Source: SVTX01 sp045659745 (GTDB taxonomy: Bacteria; Bacillota; Clostridia; Oscillospirales; CAG-272). From it: DNA of 64,000 nt. This document shows positions 7,988-14,863 of this stretch, in pieces. The stretch covers positions 1 to 64,000 of the forward strand of contig JAZRCL010000097.1 in the NCBI GenBank assembly GCA_045659745.1, read 5' to 3'. Position 1 is the stretch's first letter. The number at the start of each line of letters is the position of its first letter. Below the pieces are notes generated by a model. That model searched no databases. It was given only the letters and a program-made list of their open reading frames with translations, and was not told the origin of the DNA. The translations under genes and the position numbers were made by a program.

Positions 7988-8506
7988 ATGGATAAAGAAA
8001 AAGAATTACCGAAACGAAAACATCCCCGCCTTGACAATTATGATTACAGTTCTGCGGGCGCATATTTTGTAACGATATGCACCGAGAACAGACGATGTAT
8101 GCTATCGCGTGTCGTAGGGCGGGGGCTTGCTCCCGCCGAAACAACCGGGATAAAATACACATTATTCGGAAAGATTGCAGAGAAACAATTATTCTTGCTG
8201 GAAGACCGATATCCGTATCTTGCGGTTGACAAATATGTAATCATGCCTAACCATATACACGCAATTATGATTCTAAACGGCAAAACGGCGGGAGCAAGCC
8301 CCCGCCCTACGATCACGGATATCGTTTGCGCGTATAAATCGTTAACTACAAGAGAATGTAAAAAGAACGGATTTGACGGGAAATTGTTTCAAACATCATT
8401 TTATGAGCATATTATCCGAGGTCGAGAGGATTATGAGGAAATCGCGAAATATATTTACGAAAACCCTATCCGTTGGTACTACGACGAATTATACACAGAG
8501 GAATAG
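7988..8506 (+). CDS. REP-associated tyrosine transposase (RAYT, Y1/IS200-like)
   Basis: A 172-residue Y1 transposase of the REP-associated type, a single-strand DNA endonuclease that cuts at palindromic repeats. It has the DYSSAGAYFVTICT opening, the HUH metal motif in VIMPNHIHAIM, and a C-terminal nucleophile-Tyr helix around RGREDYEEIAKYIYENP. I chose the ATG at 7988 because the family starts near PRLDNYDY. Nothing is truncated, so it could be active. Its own coding sequence contains two inverted copies of a 27-bp palindromic sequence, translated as VVGRGLAPAE and GASPRPT. No second RAYT is in the window. Confidence 0.88.
   Translation: MDKEKELPKRKHPRLDNYDYSSAGAYFVTICTENRRCMLSRVVGRGLAPAETTGIKYTLFGKIAEKQLFLLEDRYPYLAVDKYVIMPNHIHAIMILNGKTAGASPRPTITDIVCAYKSLTTRECKKNGFDGKLFQTSFYEHIIRGREDYEEIAKYIYENPIRWYYDELYTEE
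8112..8138 (+). repeat. REP-like palindrome, arm 1 (inside RAYT)
   Basis: A 27-bp unit whose core GGCGGG...CCCGCC forms a 6-8 bp stem with a short loop. It is the exact reverse complement of 8286-8312. It is read in frame as part of the transposase. Confidence 0.85.
8286..8312 (-). repeat. REP-like palindrome, arm 2 (inside RAYT)
   Basis: Exact inverted copy of 8112-8138 at a distance of 147 bp. Together the two arms can form a 27-bp stem in mRNA or single-stranded DNA. They may be targets of the encoded transposase. Confidence 0.85.
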
Positions 8507-8526
8507 GGGGATGGGCTTTGCCCTGT

Positions 8527-8545
8527 GCCTTTGTAATACAAAGGC
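8527..8545. repeat. hairpin downstream of the RAYT gene
   Basis: A perfect 8-bp stem GCCTTTGT/ACAAAGGC with a 3-nt loop, 20 bp past the transposase stop. It could mark the right end of the element; it has no U-tract of a terminator. Confidence 0.45.
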
Positions 8546-8598
8546 GAAACTGGCGATAAATGAGAGCGACAAACAAAAATTTATAGGAGGTTTTTGTT

Positions 8599-8964
8599 AT
8601 GAAAAAGATTGTAACACTATTGGTAGCATTATTCTGTATATTGGGGATAGTTGGATGCCGTAGCAGTCATATTCCTGCAGATACCGAACCAGTAAAATAC
8701 TCTGCCGATTTATCCAAGTATCCTACTAACGAAGATTGCATGGGATATGGTGAAATTAAAGAAATCACAGACGGAAAATTATTGGTATCCCTCGGTTCAG
8801 ACAAGGATAAAGCTGCGTTCGGTGAAGTTGTTTGGCTAGTTTGTGATCAAGCATATGCATATAGTGTTGGTCAGGTTGTAACGTATACTTTTCGTGATGT
8901 AAAGGCTCCTGACAAAGAAGGAGAACCATTGAACATTATTGCTTTGCTAGTTTATATGGAATAG
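8599..8964 (+). CDS. small lipoprotein of unknown function
   Basis: A 121-residue secreted protein. A signal peptide MKKIVTLLVALFCILGIVGC ends in a lipobox with the acylated Cys at residue 20, so it should be anchored to the outer face of the membrane. The mature part is about 100 residues and probably beta-rich (VVTYTFRDV). A strong AGGAGG site precedes the ATG. It follows the transposase and its codons are more AT-rich than the core genes, hinting at recent acquisition. No function is recognised. Confidence 0.75.
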   Translation: MKKIVTLLVALFCILGIVGCRSSHIPADTEPVKYSADLSKYPTNEDCMGYGEIKEITDGKLLVSLGSDKDKAAFGEVVWLVCDQAYAYSVGQVVTYTFRDVKAPDKEGEPLNIIALLVYME

Positions 8965-9002
8965 TCATCAGATAAATTCCAATTTATCGAAAAGAATAAA
9001 TA

Positions 9003-9030
9003 AGCCCCGACAGATCTGTCGGGGTTAATT
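9003..9030 (+). terminator. terminator after the small lipoprotein
   Basis: A GC-rich palindrome, CCCCGACAGATCTGTCGGGG, followed by TTAATTATTTGTTT. It ends the lipoprotein transcript. The next 90 bp before the fbp stop hold nothing recognisable. Confidence 0.75.
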
Positions 9031-9120
9031 ATTTGTTTACTGCGGATCAAATAATGTAAGATGTTTTATAAATTCTTCGCTAAGAACATCACCCTTTGCG
9101 GCAAGCGTTTTTTATTAAAA

Positions 9121-11088
9121 TCAAATTTGCTCGTTTGGCTTTACAATACCCGTGCGGTACGCATCAAGCAGAGCCTTAAGGTCTGACTTGCGCTCGATAA
9201 GCTCCTTACCCTCGTCGGTGTCGGCAACCATCATTCGTCTGTTCATCATCTCAAACACGACGTCTGTGGTGGCAAGAATGTCCTTATTCTCCTTGATAGC
9301 CGCCGCTTTGCCCTCAAATGCACCGTGAGATACGAGTCGGAGTCCTCGCGACGAGTAAATAAGCGTATATCCCGCAATTCCCGTGGTGGTGTGGTACGCC
9401 TTGCAGAAGCCGCCGTCGATAAGTATATATCTTCCGTTTGCCTTGACGGGATTTTCGCCAGCGCCCGCCTTTACGGGAACGTGTCCGTTTATGACGTGAG
9501 AACTTCTCTCATCAAGTCCAAACTCGTGGAGTATCTTGCATATAGCGCCGTAATTGTCAATAAACGAGTAATAGGGGTTTTTCTTTTCCGTCCACGCAGT
9601 CTTGTCCGAGATAAAGCATCGCTCAAAGGTGGTCATTTTCTCGCGTCCGAAAAGCGGACTGCGCTTTCCGCACCAGAGATAATACATAAAGTCAAGCGCA
9701 TTACGGTCGCCATTATAGTAGGCAAGACGCGCTATTCTGTCACAGCTGTCCATATACTCTTTGCCCGATACTGAGCGTCCGTCGTAAAGCGTCACGGATT
9801 GGAAGTCGCCATCTGCCGTCATCGGAATACAACCGTGGAAAAGCAGATTTTGATTGTATATCTTGTAAAGGCTTCCCTTGGCATAAAGGAACTTGACGTG
9901 AGCCTGAAGTGCCGCGCTGTGCTTGAATGCGCGAGTCAGCGATGCCATAAGTCCCTCCTCTTCGGGCGAGAGCGCGTAAGGATCATTTATATCAATCGTC
10001 GGGAAATCACAGTCGTCAAGAGAATATTCTACCCCCTCGATAGTGACCGTCTTTTTGACGCGGTCTATCTTGTCAAGCAAAAGTCTGCCATCCATCTCAT
10101 ACTCGGGGTGACGCATAATAAGCTGTCCCTCAAGCTTGAAAAGAATTATAGCTATCGCCTTGTGAGCCTTAGACAAACTGCTCATATTGTTCTTGATGTA
10201 GTCCTTATCCTCAGCAGAGCGAGGCATAAAGCCCGTGCAGTCGCCGTAGGTCTCCTGCGCAAAGCCGATAAGATCGCGAAGACTTATTCCGTAGGAGTTT
10301 TCAACAAGCGAAAGCGTGTTGTACTGCACAGCAAGGTTAAGTACGCTCGCAACGCAGGTAGCACTTCCCGCCGCAGCACCCATCCACACGATATCGTGGT
10401 TGCCCCACTGAACGTCAACGTTATGGTGAGCCATAAGCATATCAAGTATCTTGTCCGCGCGCTGTCCTCTGTCGTAAATGTCGCCGACCACGTGCAAACA
10501 GTCCACCGCCATTCGCTTGATAAGTGAGCAGAGCGCTTCAACGAATGCGGGCGCCTGACCTATCTCGATTATGGTGGAGATAATATTTCTGTAATATTCC
10601 TGCTTGTTGTGCTCCTCGCCCGAGGTGTGAAGCAGCTCGTCGATTATGTTCTGATATTCAAACGGGAGCGCGTCACGCACCTTTGAACGCGTGTACTTTG
10701 ACGCCACCGAGCGAGCAAGGTCAACGAGTCTGTAAAGCGTGAGGTCATACCACTCGGATGTGTCCTCGCCCTTGGCGTGAAGCTCCTCTATTTTTTCCGC
10801 AGGATAGTATATAAGCGTGCAAAGCTCGCGTCTCTCGCTCTCGGAAACAAAGCGGTAAAACAAATTGTCCACCTTTTCTCTGATGACTCCCGAGCAGTTG
10901 TTAAGTATATGCTTGAACGCCTCCGCCTCGCCGTGAAGGTCGCTGAGGAAGTGCTCGGTTCCCTTTGGTAGATTGAGTATCGCGTTGAGATTGACGACAG
11001 CTGCCCCTGCCGTCTGTATCGAGGGATATTGCTTAGACAAAAGATTCAACATTTTTATTTGTTCGGGTGTGTACGCCGTTTTTTTCAT
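9121..11088 (-). CDS. fbp: class III fructose-1,6-bisphosphatase
   Basis: A 655-residue class III FBPase, the Firmicute enzyme that hydrolyses fructose 1,6-bisphosphate to fructose 6-phosphate in gluconeogenesis. It belongs to the calcineurin-like metallophosphatase superfamily. Metal-binding blocks are HFLSDLHGEAEAF near residue 50, DIYDRGQRADK near 207, the WGNHDIVWMGA segment near 228, and INGHVPVKAG near 535. The length matches the family. The frame is open to 11181, but the ATG at 11086-11088 has GGGAGAG upstream and agrees with family starts. It is a single-gene transcript read toward the lipoprotein. Confidence 0.95.
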   Translation of the reverse strand: MKKTAYTPEQIKMLNLLSKQYPSIQTAGAAVVNLNAILNLPKGTEHFLSDLHGEAEAFKHILNNCSGVIREKVDNLFYRFVSESERRELCTLIYYPAEKIEELHAKGEDTSEWYDLTLYRLVDLARSVASKYTRSKVRDALPFEYQNIIDELLHTSGEEHNKQEYYRNIISTIIEIGQAPAFVEALCSLIKRMAVDCLHVVGDIYDRGQRADKILDMLMAHHNVDVQWGNHDIVWMGAAAGSATCVASVLNLAVQYNTLSLVENSYGISLRDLIGFAQETYGDCTGFMPRSAEDKDYIKNNMSSLSKAHKAIAIILFKLEGQLIMRHPEYEMDGRLLLDKIDRVKKTVTIEGVEYSLDDCDFPTIDINDPYALSPEEEGLMASLTRAFKHSAALQAHVKFLYAKGSLYKIYNQNLLFHGCIPMTADGDFQSVTLYDGRSVSGKEYMDSCDRIARLAYYNGDRNALDFMYYLWCGKRSPLFGREKMTTFERCFISDKTAWTEKKNPYYSFIDNYGAICKILHEFGLDERSSHVINGHVPVKAGAGENPVKANGRYILIDGGFCKAYHTTTGIAGYTLIYSSRGLRLVSHGAFEGKAAAIKENKDILATTDVVFEMMNRRMMVADTDEGKELIERKSDLKALLDAYRTGIVKPNEQI

Positions 11089-11129
11089 ATTTGAAGCTCT
11101 CCCTTTCATATTTGCGTCTCTATATTTAT

Positions 11130-11158
11130 ATTTTAACTGATTTTTGGGGAAATGTAAA
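11130..11158 (-). promoter_or_regulatory. sigma-A promoter of fbp
   Basis: Minus-strand TTTACA (11153-11158), 17-nt spacer, TAAAAT (11130-11135), about 40 nt before the chosen start and inside the longer open frame. Confidence 0.75.
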
Positions 11159-11245
11159 GACATTTTCTGAAAATGCCTCAAAAACCATTCGATTTTCTTC
11201 GTCCCGGATAGGCAAAAAAGAACTTTTTATTTTACCTCAAGGGTA

Positions 11246-11275
11246 TTGACATTCTCGCCCTCGGTGTGATATAAT
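11246..11275 (+). promoter_or_regulatory. promoter of tRNA-Gln
   Basis: TTGACA (11246-11251), 18-nt spacer, TATAAT (11270-11275). The tRNA begins 17 bases after the -10 box, so the 5' leader is only about 10 nt. Confidence 0.85.
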
Positions 11276-11291
11276 ATCACAGTACAAATAT

Positions 11292-11366
11292 TGGGGTGTC
11301 GCCAAGCGGTAAGGCACAGGACTTTGACTCCTGCATTCGTCAGTTCAAATCTGGCCACCCCAGCCA
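11292..11366 (+). tRNA. tRNA-Gln (anticodon TTG)
   Basis: A 75-nt tRNA with acceptor stem TGGGGTG/CACCCCA, discriminator G and encoded CCA. The anticodon loop CTTTGAC carries TTG, read as glutamine. The T-loop is GTTCAAATC. It has its own promoter and no neighbouring tRNAs. The 3' end from 11359 is also the left arm of a strong hairpin with downstream sequence, which is unusual. Confidence 0.95.
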
Positions 11367-11473
11367 ACACAAAGGGCGTCCCATCGGGGCGCCCTTTGTG
11401 TTGGCTGGGCTAGCCGATTTGAAATGACATACACAAATTGCTCCGCAATTTATGTTAAAGTTCAAATCTGGCC
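11343..11473. repeat. palindromic duplication of the tRNA-Gln 3' end
   Basis: 11359-11378 is the exact reverse complement of 11390-11409, and pairing continues inward to a 3-nt loop, giving about a 25-bp stem. The arms extend outward imperfectly, so 11414-11424 is an inverted copy of the T-arm. A direct copy of the T-arm, GTTCAAATCTGGCC (14 bp), recurs at 11460-11473. A small hairpin AAATTGC-TCC-GCAATTT lies between (11435-11451). There is no T-tract after the stem, so it does not look like a standard terminator. Confidence 0.85.
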
Positions 11474-11523
11474 GAAGTTTTTAATTACTTTGAAGCGAGG
11501 CGCGTAAATCCGGATTTTATTGC

Positions 11524-11552
11524 TTGAAATATTTACAAAATTGTAGTATAAT
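11524..11552 (+). promoter_or_regulatory. sigma-A promoter of the DUF4259 gene
   Basis: TTGAAA (11524-11529), 17-nt spacer, TATAAT (11547-11552), just before a GGGGG ribosome site. Confidence 0.8.
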
Positions 11553-11573
11553 GGTAAAAAAGGGGGTATAGTT

Positions 11574-12422
11574 ATGGGCGCATGGGGAACAGGTATAAAA
11601 CAAAGCGATGAATTTATGGATGTGTACGACGAATTCTTTGAACTGTATAAAGACGATGCTGTTGCCATAGATATATATCATACGATTTTAACTGAATATC
11701 AAGCAGAATTTTCTGATGAAGAATCTTCTACGATGCTCTATACCGTGTACTATGCATTGGCACAGTGCCTCTGGGAGTGCGGTGTCAAAGATGATTGGCT
11801 ATGGCAAAAAATTAAGGATATCATAGATACAGACTTGGATTTGAAATTCTGGAACGAGCTCGGATTGGAACCACAGCTTGAAAAGAGCCGACGTAAAGCA
11901 CTGCTAAAGTTTTGGGAAAAGATCAATTCCGAGAACGCAAAAATTAAAAAACCTAAAAAGTCAACCGCAAAGCGAGAACCAACCTTACATAAAGGCGATT
12001 TATATGCCTATGTATGCGAAAATGGTTATCGCGTCGCACTGGTTTTAGACTTTGTTTGGGATTCATATTTGACCGCAATATCGGAAGAAATCATGGATCA
12101 CGTGCCGGAAGAAGCCGAAGCCATGCTTTTATACACCCGCACTTTAACATGGTTTTCCGTCAGAGCGTCTATTCCGAAAAAGGATAGAATCATTATATCA
12201 ACCTTGAATATTACCGGAAATTATAATAATAGAGCAGGACTACTGTTTTCCCCCTCAATGATTGGATGTTCAAGTATAGGTGAAAGAGAATTTTTCTTCA
12301 ACCTAAATGCTGCAAATCAATGTATGGAAAGAAACAAAATAGGACGATATCAATTCACAGAATTGCTCAATCCGGAAATCCTTCCCAAATATCATTCGCA
12401 GGTAAACGCAGATTTGCTTTAA
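11574..12422 (+). CDS. DUF4259 domain protein
   Basis: A 282-residue cytoplasmic protein. The N-terminal half has the DUF4259 pattern: MGAWGTGIKQSDEFMDVYDEF at the start, then YYALAQCLWECG near residue 60. The second half, from about residue 135 after a Lys-rich linker, begins LHKGDLYAYVCENGYRVALVL and looks like a beta-rich module. Function of the family is unknown. The gene is AT-rich compared with its neighbours and sits directly downstream of the rearranged tRNA-Gln end, so horizontal acquisition is possible. The start has a GGGGG site 10 nt upstream. Confidence 0.8.
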   Translation: MGAWGTGIKQSDEFMDVYDEFFELYKDDAVAIDIYHTILTEYQAEFSDEESSTMLYTVYYALAQCLWECGVKDDWLWQKIKDIIDTDLDLKFWNELGLEPQLEKSRRKALLKFWEKINSENAKIKKPKKSTAKREPTLHKGDLYAYVCENGYRVALVLDFVWDSYLTAISEEIMDHVPEEAEAMLLYTRTLTWFSVRASIPKKDRIIISTLNITGNYNNRAGLLFSPSMIGCSSIGEREFFFNLNAANQCMERNKIGRYQFTELLNPEILPKYHSQVNADLL

Positions 12423-12555
12423 TTACATAGTTTCGTTTGCTAGCATAGCAATAAAAGTCCGGTAGAACACGGATGCTTTTAATTCATACACGACATCCCC
12501 TCGCCACAAAAACTTTGCTTCTAAACAGCACACATATCACATCAGGTACCTTCAC

Positions 12556-13731
12556 ATGTCCACTCTACTTTTAGTTTTAATATACATCTGCTTTATAAGT
12601 CTCGGTCTGCCCGACTCGCTGCTCGGCTCAGCTTGGCCTGTGCTGCACGAGGAAATATGCGTTCCTATGTCCTACGCGGGCATCATATCTATGGTGATTT
12701 GTCTGGGAACGATACTCTCCAGCCTTTTCAGCGACAGATTGCTCCGAAAATTCGGCACGGGCAAAGTGACCGCGGTCAGCGTTATGCTTACCGCCATTGG
12801 CCTTTTCGGTTTTTCAATCAGCAATCAGTTCTGGATGCTGATAGTTTGTGCGATACCCTACGGACTTGGCGCGGGCGGTGTTGACGCGATACTGAACAAC
12901 TACGTCGCGCTTCATTACAAGGCTCAGCATATGAGCTGGCTTCACTGTATGTGGGGAGTTGGCGCGTCTATCAGTCCGTACATTATGAGCTTTGCGCTCG
13001 TACGTCTTGACGGTTGGAGCTACGGCTATCTTATAGTTTCAATCATTCAGGCGGTGCTTTGCGCTTTCATATTTATAAGTCTGCCCGTCTGGAGACGGGC
13101 GGAGCGCGCCGACTCGGCAAGCGACATTCAGGAGCAGTCGCCTCCCCTATCGTTCAGAGAAATATTCTCAATTAAAAATGCGCTTCCCTGCTTTCTTATG
13201 TTCTTCGGCTACTGCGCGCTTGAGCTGACGACGTCTCTTTGGACAAGCAGCTATCTCGTGCAAAAATGGGAGTTTGCCCCCGAGGTTGCGGCAGGACTTG
13301 CGAGTATGTACTACTTGGGTCTTACGTTTGGAAGATTTGTCAACGGCTTTCTCGCTATGAAGCTCGGCGACCATTTTCTGATAAGAATGGGGCTGGGCAT
13401 AATCTCGGTGGGAATTATACTACTCTTTATTCCCGCAAGCTCTATATTTGCGCTGATTGGCTTTATACTGATAGGCTTAGGCTGTGCGCCCGTGTATCCT
13501 TGCATTATACATATGACCCCCGACGTCTTTGGAAGAGACAAATCTCAGGCAATGATAGGCGTGCAGATGGCATTTGCTTACGTGGGCTTTCTTGTAATGC
13601 CCCCGCTGTTCGGTCTTATTGCAGAACACATCTCAATTTCACTTTTGCCCGTGTATTTGTTAATTCTCCTCGCGTGTATAATTGTTATGCACGAGATATT
13701 GATGCGCAATCTGGCAAAAAATAATAAGTGA
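12556..13731 (+). CDS. MFS transporter
   Basis: A 391-residue major facilitator with about 12 hydrophobic helices. The start LIYICFISLGLPDSLLGSAWP is typical of a Clostridial MFS subgroup related to fucose/sugar permeases. The loop between helices 2 and 3 has FSDRLLRKFGTGKV, the MFS A-like motif. The ribosome site is weak (AGGTACC). The 130 bp before it hold no gene, and no clear promoter was seen. Substrate unknown. Confidence 0.88.
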   Translation: MSTLLLVLIYICFISLGLPDSLLGSAWPVLHEEICVPMSYAGIISMVICLGTILSSLFSDRLLRKFGTGKVTAVSVMLTAIGLFGFSISNQFWMLIVCAIPYGLGAGGVDAILNNYVALHYKAQHMSWLHCMWGVGASISPYIMSFALVRLDGWSYGYLIVSIIQAVLCAFIFISLPVWRRAERADSASDIQEQSPPLSFREIFSIKNALPCFLMFFGYCALELTTSLWTSSYLVQKWEFAPEVAAGLASMYYLGLTFGRFVNGFLAMKLGDHFLIRMGLGIISVGIILLFIPASSIFALIGFILIGLGCAPVYPCIIHMTPDVFGRDKSQAMIGVQMAFAYVGFLVMPPLFGLIAEHISISLLPVYLLILLACIIVMHEILMRNLAKNNK

Positions 13732-13740
13732 ATAATCTTA

Positions 13741-13772
13741 AAAACGGCGTCACGAATGACGCCGTTTTGTTT
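13741..13772 (+). terminator. terminator after the MFS gene
   Basis: A perfect 12-bp stem AAAACGGCGTCA/TGACGCCGTTTT with a 4-nt loop, followed by GTTTT. Confidence 0.9.
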
Positions 13773-13889
13773 TAGAAGCAAATTTCAATTCTTAATAATT
13801 CTTAAAAAAGCTACAATATCCTATATTTCCCATCAAAATATGCTATAATATGACAGAAAACGACTAGTTTTTTACTTTTTGGAGATTTT

Positions 13890-14684
13890 ATGGGAGTTTT
13901 AGTAAACGGTATAAAAGAATTTTTTGGTTTTGGCGGCTATCAGCGCACCCCCGAGGGCGCGTACTCGTGGCAGCATATACTTTTCGTTTCTATTATGCTT
14001 GCCGCAATGCTTGCTTTGTCCATCTGGCTCGGTATCAGTCACCGCAACAAGAGCTACGAGCAGAAAAACAAGGTGCTTGTCTGGGCGGCGATACTTATAG
14101 ACAGCTTTGAAATATTCAAAATAATTATGGGTTGCGCAGTTACGGGCGACCCTATGCATTGGACTATACAGCTTCCCCTGTTTTTGTGCAGTATTCAGCT
14201 CATCACAATTCCGCTTGCTGCGTTCGGCCGCGGAAGACTTAAGGACGCGTCCCTTGATTTCGTGCTTATCTTTGGTATACTCGGCGGAGTGCTGGGTACA
14301 GTCGGCGCGGCGCAAAACTACAACGCATACCCCGTGCTTTCATTTGACAACATGGTGTCCGCAACCACTCACTGTATTTCCGCGTTTGCGTCCCTGTATA
14401 TAGCAATATCGGGAATGACGAGTATGAAAAAGAGAAATATGCCAATCGCATTTTCAATTCTCGGCTTTTTCTGCGTCGCGGCATTCACCGTCAACAAGAT
14501 CATTGACTACAACTATATGTTCCTTGTCAGGGGAGACGGAACACCCTACGACATACTGTATAATCTTGTCGGCGGTCATCCCGTGTTCTACCCTCTTTGC
14601 GTGGTTCTGATTTTTCTGATATACATATCCGCGTTTTACGGAATATACTTTTTGTGCAAAAAAAAAGCAAAGAGCGAAAATTAA
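13890..14684 (+). CDS. YwaF-like (TIGR02206) integral membrane protein
   Basis: A 264-residue protein with about seven hydrophobic helices, resembling the YwaF/TIGR02206 family of unknown function. Recognisable parts are YSWQHILFVSIMLA near residue 23, the QLPLFLCSIQLITIP helix near 93, and HCISAFASLYIAI near 155. The start has TGGAG 7 nt upstream and a TATAAT lies at 13844-13849. It is monocistronic, with its own terminator. Confidence 0.75.
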   Translation: MGVLVNGIKEFFGFGGYQRTPEGAYSWQHILFVSIMLAAMLALSIWLGISHRNKSYEQKNKVLVWAAILIDSFEIFKIIMGCAVTGDPMHWTIQLPLFLCSIQLITIPLAAFGRGRLKDASLDFVLIFGILGGVLGTVGAAQNYNAYPVLSFDNMVSATTHCISAFASLYIAISGMTSMKKRNMPIAFSILGFFCVAAFTVNKIIDYNYMFLVRGDGTPYDILYNLVGGHPVFYPLCVVLIFLIYISAFYGIYFLCKKKAKSEN

Positions 14685-14689
14685 AATAT

Positions 14690-14740
14690 AGCCCAATGGC
14701 AACATAATCTCTAAAAAGGAGCTGCCGTTGGGCTTTTTTT
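14690..14740 (+). terminator. terminator after the YwaF-like gene
   Basis: An AGCCCAA/TTGGGCT stem with an inner GGCA/TGCC stem, followed by a run of T. It begins six bases after the stop codon. Confidence 0.85.
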
Positions 14741-14774
14741 ATGGTTATTTTGAGGATAAAGTGAACTGTGTCTG

Positions 14775-14803
14775 TTGACAATCCCCTCGGCTTATGATAA
14801 AAT
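14775..14803 (+). promoter_or_regulatory. sigma-A promoter of the lipoprotein glycosidase
   Basis: TTGACA (14775-14780), 17-nt spacer, TAAAAT (14798-14803), 60 nt before the chosen start. Confidence 0.82.
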
Positions 14804-14863
14804 AAAGGTATATTATACGGTTAGAATTTTTCCCGACTTATTTGGAAAGGAATGGTTATTGAA

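Noticed and set aside
9799..10527. 242-codon plus-strand open frame opposite fbp
   Set aside because: fbp on the minus strand is complete and conserved; the opposite frame is a shadow without recognisable domains.
11292..12422. Prophage or integrative element at tRNA-Gln
   Set aside because: There is no integrase or phage gene, and the T-arm copies lie only about 100 bp apart, so they cannot flank an island.
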